The notes under the pieces: generated by a model
Told to the model about the DNA's origin: nothing
What the model saw: the letters and a program-made list of their open reading frames with translations, nothing else
The model's database searches: none
Shown here: positions 7,425-15,723 of the stretch, in pieces
How positions within the stretch are numbered: position 1 is the first letter of the stretch
Layout: the number at the start of each line of letters is the position of its first letter
Translations under genes and position numbers: made by a program
Assembly (NCBI GenBank): GCA_035556435.1
Contig: DATMEY010000023.1
Coordinates: 27,639-91,638, forward strand
From: Ilumatobacter sp035556435
GTDB taxonomy: Bacteria > Actinomycetota > Acidimicrobiia > Acidimicrobiales > Ilumatobacteraceae
Length of the DNA stretch: 64,000 nt
Reading direction: 5' to 3'

Positions 7425-9164
7425 CTACAGGCCGAGTTCGGGGTCGCGGGCACGCATCACGGTGACGAACGCGGCGACGATCTGCGGGTCGAACTGGACG
7501 CCGCTGCCCGACACCACGAACCGTGCCGCTTCCGACGCCGGCCATGCCCGCTTGTAGGGGCGCTCGCTGCACAGCGCGTCGAACACGTCGGCGACACCGA
7601 CGATCCGCCCCGACAACGCGATCGACGTACCGCGGATGCCGAGCGGGTAGCCGCCGCCGTCCCACCACTCGTGGTGCGACTGGGCGATCTCGGCCGCGGT
7701 CTGGAACATCGGCGTGCTCGTCGCCGCGAGGATGCGGTGGCCCATCGACGTGTGGGCCTTCATCAGCTCGTACTCCTCCACCGTCAACGGCCCGGTCTTG
7801 CGCAGCACCGAGTCGGGCACGGCGACCTTGCCGACGTCGTGCAGGCGGGCGGCCATGCGCAACTGCTCGCACCACTCGGGTGGCTCACCGAGCGCGTGGG
7901 CGAGTTCGGCAGCCAGGTCGCCCACCCGCCCGGTGTGCTCGCCGTTGGCCGAGTCGCGGAACTCCATCAGCGTCGCCAGCTGCTGGAACGCCTCGAGCGT
8001 GTGCGCGTCGAGCGACGCCGCGTCGAACACCGCCTGGTCAAGGTCGCTGGCGGGAGCCGGGGGCGCCGTGCTGCGCAGTCGCACCAGCTCGCCCTGGAGT
8101 CGGGCCTGGGAGGTCTCGTGCGACACCTGCAGCGTGCGCACGCGCAGGTCGGCGGCGTGCGTGAACATCTGCCGATGCAGCGCGTCGTGGCGCTCGCGGG
8201 CTTCGAGTGCCTCCTCGAACCTGCCGCTGCGCTTGAACGCGGTGGCCAGCAGTTCGTCGATCTCCAGTTCGTACTCACGCGAGCCGGTGCGTTGCGACAG
8301 GTCGAGCGCGGCCTGGAGCACGGCGATCGCCTCGTCGAGCACCCCCCGCCGCAGCGCCACGCGCCCCTCGGCCACGATCACACCGAGATGCGCCGCGGCC
8401 GACGGCTCGGCCCCCGCGTCCGATCGGGCAGCCAGCGTCAGGCGAGCCTCGTGGAAGCATTCGATCGCGCGGGCGTGGTCGGCCAGGCCCATGTAGGCCT
8501 CGCCGAGGTCGGCGAGCAGGCTGGTGACGATCGACGGCTGATGGTCGCGGGCCAGCGCCACCGCCCGGCGCCCCGTCGACACCGCCGCCAGGTACTCCGA
8601 CCGCGAGGCCCGGATGCGGGCGATGTTGCCCATCACGAGGGCCACCAAGTCGTGCCGCCCGTACGGCTCGGCGGCCGCCAACGCCTGCTCGTAGGTGACG
8701 ATCGCCCGGTCGGTGTCGCCCATCGAGTGGTAGATCGCGGCGATCGTGTTCAAGATGTTGCCGGCATCGACACCGTCGGTGGATGCCTGGTACAGCTCGA
8801 GCGCGCGCTGGCATCGTTCGAGCGCTTCGCCGAAGCTCGACGCCTGATAGTGCACGACGCCGAGCAGGTGCACCGACCACGCCTCGAGCACCCGATGACC
8901 GTGGGCGGCAGCCAGCTCGCTGGCCTCGAGCGCCAGGCCGAACGCGTCGTCGGGTTGCCCGCCGGCGTGGGCCAGGCTGGCCAACCGGTACAGCGCTTCG
9001 GCCTCGCCCACCCGGTCGGCTTCGGCCCGGGCCACCACGCGGGCCTGGAGCGCCAACTGGCGGGCGACACCCGGGCTGGCATCCTGCTCGTCGGCGGCCC
9101 GCTCCAGCAGCTCACGCACGGCCGCAGACGCGGCGGGGCCACCGGAGGTCACCACAGGATCCAC
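7425..9164 (-). CDS. TPR-repeat protein with C-terminal HD-GYP phosphodiesterase domain
   Basis: Residues 1 to about 360 are a chain of helix pairs of tetratricopeptide type (ADRVGEAEALYRLASLAHAG and repeats such as GDTDRAIVTYEQALAAA). After a short coiled stretch, residues about 400-575 form an HD-GYP domain with HTGRVGD, ARLHDVGKVAVPD, SHHEWWDGGGYP and GRIVGVADVFDAL, which carry the metal-binding His/Asp residues and the GYP signature. HD-GYP proteins hydrolyse cyclic di-GMP or related cyclic dinucleotides. TPR arrays usually mediate protein contacts, so this looks like a soluble cyclic-dinucleotide phosphodiesterase whose activity is set by a partner. The GTG at 9164 is the most upstream good start. 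Confidence 0.85.
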   Translation of the reverse strand: MDPVVTSGGPAASAAVRELLERAADEQDASPGVARQLALQARVVARAEADRVGEAEALYRLASLAHAGGQPDDAFGLALEASELAAAHGHRVLEAWSVHLLGVVHYQASSFGEALERCQRALELYQASTDGVDAGNILNTIAAIYHSMGDTDRAIVTYEQALAAAEPYGRHDLVALVMGNIARIRASRSEYLAAVSTGRRAVALARDHQPSIVTSLLADLGEAYMGLADHARAIECFHEARLTLAARSDAGAEPSAAAHLGVIVAEGRVALRRGVLDEAIAVLQAALDLSQRTGSREYELEIDELLATAFKRSGRFEEALEARERHDALHRQMFTHAADLRVRTLQVSHETSQARLQGELVRLRSTAPPAPASDLDQAVFDAASLDAHTLEAFQQLATLMEFRDSANGEHTGRVGDLAAELAHALGEPPEWCEQLRMAARLHDVGKVAVPDSVLRKTGPLTVEEYELMKAHTSMGHRILAATSTPMFQTAAEIAQSHHEWWDGGGYPLGIRGTSIALSGRIVGVADVFDALCSERPYKRAWPASEAARFVVSGSGVQFDPQIVAAFVTVMRARDPELGL

Positions 9165-9262
9165 CCCCGTTCATCGGGCACCACAGCAGCCCACTTGAAC
9201 ATCTCTTGAGGCACGCGCATTTCGGTCTCGGTGGCTGGGCGACGGTACGTATCCTCTCCCGG

Positions 9263-10168
9263 ATGGCATCGCGCGGCAGCTCCGGACCGGCCGCCCGCCA
9301 CATCGAACGCTCGGCTCTCACGGCGCTGATTCCGGTGGTCGCGCTGGTGCCGTTCTGGTTGCTGGCACTCGCCGCCGTGTGGTTGCCGGTCCGGTTGGTC
9401 ACCGGCGTGCCGTACTGGTGGTTCCCCGTCGGCTGGCTGGCGCTCGGCATGCTGCTGCTCGTGCCGTGGGTGCAGATCGCGGTACTGACGCGACTGCTCG
9501 GGGCACGCCGCCCGCACACCGACGAACTGGCCGTAATCGACCCGTTGTGGCGCGACCTCGCGGTACGCGCCAACCTGCCCCAGGCGAGCTTCGCCGTGCG
9601 CGTGATCGACTCCGACGAGCTCAACGCCTACGCCTGCGGTGGGCGCCTCGTCGTGGTGACCAGTTTCGCCATCGACACGTTGCCACCAGCGCAGTTGGCC
9701 GGGGTGCTCGCCCACGAGCTGAGCCACCACCTCGGCTGGCACACCGCCGCGCTCACCGTCGGGCACTGGCTGTCGTTGCCGGTCGTGCTGCTGGCCCGGG
9801 TGGGGTTCTTCCTCCAGAACGTGGCCCGCGCGGCCACCGACAGCTTCGCTGCCGACTCGGCCGCGCTGACGGTGCTCGGCCGCGGTGTGGCGTACGTGCT
9901 GACCGGCGTGTCGTGGGTGTTCCTCGCGGCCCTGTACGCGTCGGATGCGCTCGCCAACCTGGTGGGCCACAGCTCGGAGTTCGAGGCCGACCGGCGCGCC
10001 GTGCGGATGGGATACGGGCGACCGCTGGCCGACGCGCTGCGGGCCGTGATCCGCCTCGGCGGTGGGGGCCGTGCCGTGGGCTGGCGGGCCCGCCTGGCGG
10101 CGTCGCACCCACCGGCACGCACCCGCGTCGCCCGCATCGAGGCAATGCTGCGTCACCCCAGCGGCTGA
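9263..10168 (+). CDS. M48-family membrane metalloprotease
   Basis: This 301-residue protein starts with two hydrophobic helices (residues about 18-70), followed by a zinc protease domain with VLAHELSHHLGWH (HExxH near residue 151) and the third ligand in SSEFEADRRAVRMGYG. Order and size fit HtpX/Ste24-like M48 peptidases that degrade or process membrane and envelope proteins, with the active site near the membrane. The ATG at 9263 is supported by a TATCCT box at -13 to -8, typical of leaderless transcripts. It appears to be a single gene, convergent with the YbaK gene, whose stop is 2 bp away. Confidence 0.88.
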   Translation: MASRGSSGPAARHIERSALTALIPVVALVPFWLLALAAVWLPVRLVTGVPYWWFPVGWLALGMLLLVPWVQIAVLTRLLGARRPHTDELAVIDPLWRDLAVRANLPQASFAVRVIDSDELNAYACGGRLVVVTSFAIDTLPPAQLAGVLAHELSHHLGWHTAALTVGHWLSLPVVLLARVGFFLQNVARAATDSFAADSAALTVLGRGVAYVLTGVSWVFLAALYASDALANLVGHSSEFEADRRAVRMGYGRPLADALRAVIRLGGGGRAVGWRARLAASHPPARTRVARIEAMLRHPSG

Positions 10169-10169
10169 C

Positions 10170-10655
10170 TCAGCCGAGCGCGACATCGGCGACCGTGGCG
10201 GCGAGCACGCGGATGAGGTCGTCGGGGGCGAGGGCGAGGTCGAGGCCACGCTTGCCGCCCGACACGTAGATCGTGTCAAACAGGGTGGCGGTCTCGTCGA
10301 GCACGGTGGGCAGCGGCTTGCGCTGGCCGAACGGGCTGATGCCGCCCACCACGTAGCCCGTGAGCCGCTCGGCCAGCTTGGGCTCGCACATCTCCACCCG
10401 CTTCGTGCCGAGTGCGACGCCGACCGCCTTGAGCGACAACTTGCCGCTCACCGGCACGATCGCCACGGCCTGGGCGGCACGACCCGCCGGGTCGTCGTAG
10501 GTGACCAGCAACGTCTTGAACACCTGGTCGGGGTCGAGCCCCAGCTTGGCCGCGGCCTCGCGCCCGAAGCCGTCGGCAGCACGCTCGTCGCGCTCGTACT
10601 CATGCGTCGCGTAGGCGACGCCCGCCGCCTTGAGCTGCTCGATCGCCGGCGTCAC
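10170..10655 (-). CDS. ybaK: Cys-tRNA(Pro) deacylase, YbaK/EbsC family
   Basis: This 161-residue free-standing editing protein hydrolyses mischarged Cys-tRNA(Pro) in the cytoplasm. The sequence follows YbaK throughout: THEYERDE near the start, a DPDQVFKTLLV block holding the catalytic Lys, VPVSGKLSLKAVG, and the GYVVGGISPFGQRKPLPTVL signature. Length is normal. The start is the GTG at 10655. It is divergent from a thioesterase gene, with only 50 bp between the two starts, so the promoters must overlap. Confidence 0.92.
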   Translation of the reverse strand: MTPAIEQLKAAGVAYATHEYERDERAADGFGREAAAKLGLDPDQVFKTLLVTYDDPAGRAAQAVAIVPVSGKLSLKAVGVALGTKRVEMCEPKLAERLTGYVVGGISPFGQRKPLPTVLDETATLFDTIYVSGGKRGLDLALAPDDLIRVLAATVADVALG

Positions 10656-10705
10656 GGAAACATTCTGGCAAGACGTGACGGAACTCGAACACGTAGGTTC
10701 GGACC

Positions 10706-11131
10706 GTGCGGATCCACTCCGACCCCTCCACCGACCCCACCGACTACCCGTTCGTGCACCAGGTACGGGTGCGCTTTGCCGAGACCGACGCGATGGGCAT
10801 CGTCCACCACTCGCGCTACCTGCCGATGATGGAGGAGGCCCGCGTGCGCTATCTCGACCACGTCGGCCACCCGTACGACGAGATCCGCGTCGACGGCGAC
10901 ATGGCCGTGCTCGAGGTGTCGTTGCGGTACCGCCAACCGCTGCGCTTCGACGAGCAGGTCGACATCCACCTCAAGCTCGCCGATGTCACCCGCACGACGT
11001 TCCAGATGCAGTACCTGCTCGCGGTCGCCGGTGACATCCGCGCCACCGGCGTCACCGCCCACGGTTGCCTCACCCCCGACGGCCGCCCAACCCGCCTCCC
11101 CGGCTGGCTCCGCGCACTCGCCACCGGTTGA
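10706..11131 (+). CDS. Acyl-CoA thioesterase, 4HBT/YbgC hot-dog family
   Basis: This 141-residue single hot-dog domain protein carries the YbgC/FadM motif VRFAETDAMGIVHHSRYLPM, in which the Asp and the following helix form the active site of 4-hydroxybenzoyl-CoA-thioesterase-like enzymes. It should hydrolyse an acyl-CoA to free acid and CoA. The GTG start at 10706 is supported by TAGGTT at -12 to -7. The following gap contains a small CAGGG...CCCTG hairpin (about 11144-11165). The neighbouring LLM oxidoreductase gene has its own TACGGT box, so the two are probably separate transcripts. Confidence 0.88.
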   Translation: MRIHSDPSTDPTDYPFVHQVRVRFAETDAMGIVHHSRYLPMMEEARVRYLDHVGHPYDEIRVDGDMAVLEVSLRYRQPLRFDEQVDIHLKLADVTRTTFQMQYLLAVAGDIRATGVTAHGCLTPDGRPTRLPGWLRALATG

Positions 11132-11193
11132 GGCCGGCCGCACAGGGTGCACCGGCGGTCCCTGCACAGAGCTGAGGGTCTACGGTCGCGATC

Positions 11194-11976
11194 GTGAGTG
11201 AGCCGATCGTCGGGGCGATCGCCCGGCCGCAGTTGCCGCCTGAACGGATCCGCGATGTCGCGCTCGCTGCCGAGGCGGCCGGGCTCGACGAACTGTGGTT
11301 GTGGGAGGACTGCTTCTGGGAGGGCGGCATCTCGATGGCCGGGGCGGTGCTCGGCATGACCAGCCGGGTGAAGGTCGGGGTGGGGTTGCTGCCGATGCCG
11401 CTGCGTAACGTGGCCCTGGCGGCGATGGAGATCGCCGCGCTCGACCGGTTGTTCCCGGGGCGCTTCGTCGTCGGGCTCGGACACGGCGTGCAGGACTGGA
11501 TGGGCCAAGCCGGCGCTCGGGTGGCCTCGCCACTCACGCTCGCTCGCGAGTACTTCGCCGCGTTGCGCGGCCTGCTCGCCGGCGACGAGGTCACCACGTC
11601 TGGTCGTTACGTGGGCCTCGATCGGGTCCGGCTGGTCTGGCCACCGGCGACACCGACCGCGCTGCACATGGGCGCCACCGGGCCGAACTCGTTGCGCCTC
11701 AGCGGCGAGATCGCCGACGGCACGATCCTGTCCGGCGAGACCCTGCTGGACGAGGTTGCCCGGTCGTGCGAACTGGTCCGCGAGGGTTGGGGCACCCGGC
11801 CGGGCGCGCCGGTGATCACCGCCTTTGTTCCCGCCGACCTCGGCGCGGCCGGCGCGGCGGAACAACTCGACGCGTGGTCAACCGCCGGTGCCGACCGGGT
11901 GGTCTTCGGCCCCGGCGAAGACGAACCCGACCCCGAGGCCTTCGTCGCCCGGGTCGCCGCTCTCCGAGGTGGTTGA
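11194..11976 (+). CDS. LLM-class F420-dependent oxidoreductase
   Basis: This 260-residue protein is a luciferase-like monooxygenase-fold enzyme (TIM barrel). Features include EAAGLDELWLWEDCFWEGGI, the VGVGLLPMPLRNVALAAMEI strand-helix and FPGRFVVGLGHGVQDWM, which are typical of the F420-dependent branch of the family. No flavin-luciferase partner is encoded nearby. The reaction is probably a hydride transfer with coenzyme F420, and the substrate is unknown. The GTG at 11194 has a TACGGT box at -13 to -8. The last residues LRGG and the TGA stop lie inside a family I palindrome. Confidence 0.85.
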   Translation: MSEPIVGAIARPQLPPERIRDVALAAEAAGLDELWLWEDCFWEGGISMAGAVLGMTSRVKVGVGLLPMPLRNVALAAMEIAALDRLFPGRFVVGLGHGVQDWMGQAGARVASPLTLAREYFAALRGLLAGDEVTTSGRYVGLDRVRLVWPPATPTALHMGATGPNSLRLSGEIADGTILSGETLLDEVARSCELVREGWGTRPGAPVITAFVPADLGAAGAAEQLDAWSTAGADRVVFGPGEDEPDPEAFVARVAALRGG

Positions 11977-12032
11977 GCCGGTCGTTGCCACCGTCGTGGG
12001 AACGACCGGTGGTTTCGACAGGCTCAACCACC
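11968..12032. repeat. Facing family I palindromes between co-directional genes
   Basis: Copies at 11968-11992 (GTCGTTGCCACC variant) and 12008-12032 (standard) face each other. The first contains the stop codon of the LLM oxidoreductase gene. The promoter of the next gene (TAGCGT at 12071) lies downstream, so a terminator function would fit. Confidence 0.7.
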
Positions 12033-12082
12033 TCGGCGGACCGGTTGGGTACCGCACACCCTCTGCCGAATAGCGTTGCGGT

Positions 12083-13138
12083 GTGCGTTCCCCCAAGGAC
12101 TTCTTCAAGCCGCTCGCCGTGGGCGCGCCGGCGCCGCCGCACGAGATTCCCGTGCGGCCGAGCCGGGCGATCCACTTCTTCCCAGCGCACAACGAGAAGA
12201 TGCGCGGCAAGCTACCCGACCTGGCACCCACCGTCGACGTGCTGCTCGCCAACCTGGAAGACGGCGTGCCGGCTGCCGACAAGGACGCCGCCCGGGCCGG
12301 CCTGGTCGACGTCGCCAAGAACGTCGAGTTCGGCGACACCCAGTTCTGGACCCGCGTCAACAGCCTCGACTCACCGTGGGGTCTCGACGACCTCACCGCG
12401 GCCGTGCTCGACGCGGGCGACGCACTCGACGTGATCATGATCCCGAAGGTCGAGGGGCCCGAAGACATCCACTACGTCGATCGCCTGCTCGCCCAGCTCG
12501 AAGCCAAGGCCGGCCTGACCGAGCCGCTGCTCGTCCATGCGATCCTCGAAACCTCCCGCGGCGTCAGCAACGTCGAGGAGATCTGCAACGCCTCGCCGCG
12601 CATGCAGGGCCTGTCGCTCGGCCCCGCCGACCTGGCCGCCAACCGGCGCATGAAGACCACCCGCGTCGGCGGCGGCCACCCCGGCTACGTGGTGCGCCAG
12701 GACCCGAACCCCGACGACGCCGAGGCCCCCCGGGCCACCTACCAGCAAGACCTGTGGCACTACACGATCGCCCGCATGGTCGACGCCTGCGCTGCGGCCG
12801 GCATCCTCCCCTACTACGGCCCGTTCGGCGACATCGCCGACACCACCGCCTGCGAGGACCAGTTTCGCAACGCCTACCTGCTCGGCTGCGTCGGCGCGTG
12901 GTCGCTGCACCCGGCCCAGATCGCGATCGCCAAGAAGGTGTTCAGCCCCGACCCTGCCGACGTCGCCCACGCCGCCCGCGTGATCGAGGCGATGGGCGAC
13001 GGCACCGGGGCGATCATGCTCGACGGGAAGATGGAGGACGACGCCTCGGTCAAGCAGTGCCAGGTGGTGGTCGCGCTCGCCAAGCAGCTCGCCGCCCGCG
13101 ACCCCGAGCTGGCCGCCGCGTACGGGTTCGGCGCATGA
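12083..13138 (+). CDS. HpcH/HpaI-CitE family lyase, L-malyl-CoA/beta-methylmalyl-CoA lyase-like
   Basis: This 351-residue protein has the CitE-type TIM barrel: RAIHFFPAHNEKM, DVLLANLEDGVP (metal Glu/Asp), a conserved Arg in FWTRVNSLDSPWG, VIMIPKVEGPEDI and AILETSRGVSN. Its length and the sequence around SLGPADLAANRRMKT fit (3S)-malyl-CoA/beta-methylmalyl-CoA lyases, which split malyl-CoA into glyoxylate and acetyl-CoA or condense them, as in the ethylmalonyl-CoA and 3-hydroxypropionate pathways. The GTG start has TAGCGT at -12 to -7. Its stop overlaps by ATGA the small ORF of a repeated element, after which a second CitE-like gene follows. Confidence 0.85.
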   Translation: MRSPKDFFKPLAVGAPAPPHEIPVRPSRAIHFFPAHNEKMRGKLPDLAPTVDVLLANLEDGVPAADKDAARAGLVDVAKNVEFGDTQFWTRVNSLDSPWGLDDLTAAVLDAGDALDVIMIPKVEGPEDIHYVDRLLAQLEAKAGLTEPLLVHAILETSRGVSNVEEICNASPRMQGLSLGPADLAANRRMKTTRVGGGHPGYVVRQDPNPDDAEAPRATYQQDLWHYTIARMVDACAAAGILPYYGPFGDIADTTACEDQFRNAYLLGCVGAWSLHPAQIAIAKKVFSPDPADVAHAARVIEAMGDGTGAIMLDGKMEDDASVKQCQVVVALAKQLAARDPELAAAYGFGA

Positions 13139-13263
13139 CCCTGCGTTCAAGCGCCACGCAGGCTGGGCGTCCCCAGCGGTGCAGCGGGGTCAACATGGAT
13201 GCAATCGCCGTGGGCTGGGGCAAGGCTTGCGAGCGGCTGCAGCGATCGGTGGATCCAGGATGA
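13135..13263 (+). repeat. 129-bp intergenic element with 42-codon ORF (copy A)
   Basis: The element begins with an ATG that overlaps the stop of the upstream lyase gene (ATGA) and ends with a TGA that overlaps the ATG of the next gene (ATGA). The 42-residue frame reads M-x-x-RSSATQAGRPQRC...GW...RSVDPG. Copy B at 35875-36003 has the same length, without gaps, the same overlaps at both ends and identical DNA over GCGTTCAAGCGCCACGCAGG. It may be a translated leader peptide, a structured RNA, or a mobile spacer that supplies the ribosome-binding site (GGTGGATCCAGG) for the next gene. Function unknown. Confidence 0.6.
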
Positions 13264-14135
13264 CGTCCTCCGAGCTGCGGCCGCGCCGGTCGGTGCTGTA
13301 CATGCCGTCGTCGAACCAGCGTGCGCTCGACAAGGCCAAAGACATCCCCACCGACGCGCTGATCTTCGACCTCGAGGACGCGGTCGCCCCCGACGCCAAG
13401 GCCGACGCCCGCACCAACGCGGTCGCGGCGGCCGGGTCGGGCGCGTACGGCAACCGCGAGATCACCATCCGGGCCAACGGGCTCGACACACCGTGGGGCG
13501 CCGACGACCTGGCCGCGATCGCCACGTCGGGAGCGGCCGCGGTCGTGGTCCCCAAGGTCGGCTCGGCCGCCTACCTCGACGACGTGTCGGCCCGCCTCGA
13601 CGCGGCGGGTGCACCGGCCGGCCTCACGATCTGGGCGATGGTCGAGACGCCCACGGCGATCCTCGACGTCCGCCACATCGCCGGCCACCCACGGGTGAGC
13701 GCGCTGGTGATGGGTACCAACGACTTGATCAAAGAACTGCGCTGCGGGGTCGCTCCCGACCGCACCCCGCTGATCCCGCACCTCGCCACCGCCCTCCTGG
13801 GTGCCCGCGAGGCCGGCAAGGTGATCCTCGACGGCGTCTACAACGACGTGCGCGACCCCGACGGGTTCGTGGCCGAGGCCCGCCAGGGCAAGCTGCTCGG
13901 GTTCGACGGCAAGACGCTCGTGCACCCCAGCCAGGTCGAGCCCACCAACGAGGTGTGGGCCCCGTCGGCCGACGAGGTCGACTACGCCGAGCGCGTGATC
14001 GCCGCCTTCGACGAAGCGGTCGCCGAGGGCCGCGGCGTGGTCACCGTCGACGGCCGGATGATCGAGAACCTCCACGTCGACAACGCCCGCCGAGTGCTCG
14101 CCGTCGCCAAGGCAATCAACGCACTCGATGGTTGA
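13260..14135 (+). CDS. CitE-like HpcH/HpaI aldolase/citrate lyase family protein
   Basis: This 291-residue CitE-fold enzyme has RRSVLYMPSSNQRALDKA, a DALIFDLEDAVAPDAK metal site, the substrate-binding Arg of REITIRANGLDTPWG, and LTIWAMVETPTAILD. It is shorter than the upstream malyl-CoA-lyase-like protein and closer to CitE-like proteins, which include (3S)-malyl-CoA thioesterases and citramalyl-CoA lyases. The ATG at 13260 overlaps the stop of the small ORF in the 129-bp element, so translation may be coupled. The two lyases could work in sequence, lyase then thioesterase (inference). The stop TGA is embedded in a degenerate family I repeat. Confidence 0.83.
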   Translation: MTSSELRPRRSVLYMPSSNQRALDKAKDIPTDALIFDLEDAVAPDAKADARTNAVAAAGSGAYGNREITIRANGLDTPWGADDLAAIATSGAAAVVVPKVGSAAYLDDVSARLDAAGAPAGLTIWAMVETPTAILDVRHIAGHPRVSALVMGTNDLIKELRCGVAPDRTPLIPHLATALLGAREAGKVILDGVYNDVRDPDGFVAEARQGKLLGFDGKTLVHPSQVEPTNEVWAPSADEVDYAERVIAAFDEAVAEGRGVVTVDGRMIENLHVDNARRVLAVAKAINALDG

Positions 14136-14175
14136 GGTCGCTCACGCTGCGGTGGCAACGACCGGCTCAACCACC
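14129..14175. terminator. Family I palindrome at a convergent gene junction
   Basis: GATGGTTGAGG, containing the stop codon of the CitE-like gene, is followed by the variant copy GGTGGCAACGACCGGCTCAA-CCACC (14151-14175), which encodes the last residues (KVVEPVVATAA) of the MFS protein on the other strand. Confidence 0.6.
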
Positions 14176-15425
14176 TTGGGCGCGGTGACGCCGAGGGCTT
14201 GGCGGATCGCCAGGCCCGACAGCACCGAACCGACCACGAAGGCGATGGCCAGGGGTGTCACGGTGCCGTTGAAGGCGGCGTCGATGCGGCTGCCGATCAA
14301 CGCCCCGAACACTTGCGGGGCGGCACCGATCAACGCCGCCGCCGAACCGGCCACGTGCCCGAGCGGCATCATCGCCGCCGAGTTGATGTTGACCATCAGC
14401 ACCTGCTGACACATCAGCACCGAGATCAGGATCGGCAGGAACAGCGCGAACGGAGGTGTGCCGCCGGTGGCCAGCACGACGGTGCACAGCGTGGCGGTCG
14501 TCGCGACCTGACCGCAGGCGACGACGACCAAAATGCGGCGCAGCCCGACCGACTCGACGAGCCGGCCGTTCGTGGCAGTGGCGAACGCCATCACCAGCGC
14601 CACCGCTGCGAAGGTCAAGACGAACCAACGCTTGAGGCCGAACACCTCGTCGATGATGTTCTCCGACGAGGCGATGTACGACATGAACGAGCCGGTCATG
14701 ACGACCGTCGCGGCGATCCAGCCGAACGTGCCCGGCGTGGACAACACGGTGCGCCAGTCGGACCACATGCCCCGTACCGACAGCGGCTCTCGGTCGGTGA
14801 CCGGCTGCGTCGGCGGGAGGTACAGCGAGGCGACGAAGATCAACCCGGCGACCACGACGCACAGCCAGATCGTGAGCTGCCACGGGCCGATCGCCAGTAG
14901 CCCGGCTCCGAGTGCGGGGGCGAGCATCGGCACGATCAGGAAGATCGACATGATCGACGACATCTGCTTGGCCATCGCCGCCCCGGAGTAGGCGTCGCGC
15001 ACCATCGCCATGACGGCGACGCGAGGGCCGGCAGCACCGAGCCCCCACAGGAACCGGGCGGCGATCATCAGCCCGAGCGACGGGGCCAACGCGGCCGCGG
15101 CGGCGCCCACCACGTACACGGCGAGCCCGCCCCACAGCACCGCCCGGCGCCCGTACCTGTCGGCCAGGATGCCGGCAGGAAGTTGACCAAGCCCGAGCCC
15201 GACGATGAACGCGGTGACCAGCCCGGCGACCTGGGTGGCGTCGCTGGCCAGCCCGAACTCGGCGCGCACGTCGTCGAACGCGGGCAGCAGCGTGTCGATG
15301 CCGAGCGCGGTCAGCGCCATCGCTGCCGACAGCAGCAACGTGAACGCGCGCGCCCCAGGCTGGATCCTGCGGCGGGGGACCGGAACCGTCAGTTCATTTG
15401 CTAACGCAATTGGTTCCGTTGACAC
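14142..15425 (-). CDS. MFS transporter, Bcr/CflA-like (DHA1) drug exporter type
   Basis: This 427-residue protein has 12 predicted transmembrane helices and the DHA1 signatures LPAGILADRYGRRAVLWGG (motif A between helices 2 and 3) and ALGIDTLLPAFDDVRAEFG in helix 1, which resemble Bcr/CflA exporters using the proton gradient. I start at the GTG at 15425 (VSTEPIALANELTV), which has a TATCGT box 7 bp upstream. The last ten residues are repeat-derived (VVEPVVATAA). It is 17 bp downstream of a DUF2277 gene on the same strand. The exported compound is unknown. Confidence 0.88.
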   Translation of the reverse strand: MSTEPIALANELTVPVPRRRIQPGARAFTLLLSAAMALTALGIDTLLPAFDDVRAEFGLASDATQVAGLVTAFIVGLGLGQLPAGILADRYGRRAVLWGGLAVYVVGAAAAALAPSLGLMIAARFLWGLGAAGPRVAVMAMVRDAYSGAAMAKQMSSIMSIFLIVPMLAPALGAGLLAIGPWQLTIWLCVVVAGLIFVASLYLPPTQPVTDREPLSVRGMWSDWRTVLSTPGTFGWIAATVVMTGSFMSYIASSENIIDEVFGLKRWFVLTFAAVALVMAFATATNGRLVESVGLRRILVVVACGQVATTATLCTVVLATGGTPPFALFLPILISVLMCQQVLMVNINSAAMMPLGHVAGSAAALIGAAPQVFGALIGSRIDAAFNGTVTPLAIAFVVGSVLSGLAIRQALGVTAPKVVEPVVATAA

Positions 15426-15442
15426 CCATGCGACGATATCGC

Positions 15443-15706
15443 TCAGCCGGCCGTTCTCGACCGGGTCGCGATCCGCCGCAATGGAGGCAACGTAGGAGGT
15501 GGCACCTTGCGCTCGGGCAACACCGCGAGCAGCTCGGTGGTGACCGCCGCAATCGCTGCCACCGCGGCTTCGAACGGGCCCTCGGTGGCGGCCGACGTCT
15601 TCTGCACGCCACTGACCTTGCGGACGTACTGACGCGCAGCGGCCTCGATCTCGTCGGGTGTTGCCGACGGATCGAGGCCGCGCAAGGTGGTGATGTTGCG
15701 GCACAT
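15443..15706 (-). CDS. DUF2277 family protein
   Basis: This 87-residue protein matches DUF2277: MCRNITTLRGLDPSATPDEI near the start and AARQYVRKVSG after it, followed by an Ala-rich helix and a proline-rich basic tail. The family is small, soluble and of unknown function, common in actinobacteria and proteobacteria. A TAGCGT box at -13 to -8 suggests its own leaderless transcript, while its closeness to the MFS gene leaves co-transcription possible. Confidence 0.88.
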   Translation of the reverse strand: MCRNITTLRGLDPSATPDEIEAAARQYVRKVSGVQKTSAATEGPFEAAVAAIAAVTTELLAVLPERKVPPPTLPPLRRIATRSRTAG

Positions 15707-15723
15707 GGCCGCAACGCTACGCG

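Noticed and set aside
8783..9262. N-terminal extension of the M48 protease
   Set aside because: The frame upstream of 9263 overlaps the HD-GYP gene and is Arg/Pro-rich without homology; a leaderless -10 box lies just before the ATG at 9263.
11144..11165. Fourth copy of the 129-bp element after the thioesterase gene
   Set aside because: Only about 12 bases (GGTGCACCGGCGGT) resemble copy C; the rest does not align. A short hairpin is the simpler explanation.
13135..13263. Known riboswitch (cobalamin, SAM, c-di-GMP, THF, ZTP classes)
   Set aside because: I compared the conserved boxes I know with this element and found no match; the exact ORF overlaps at both ends are also not riboswitch-like.
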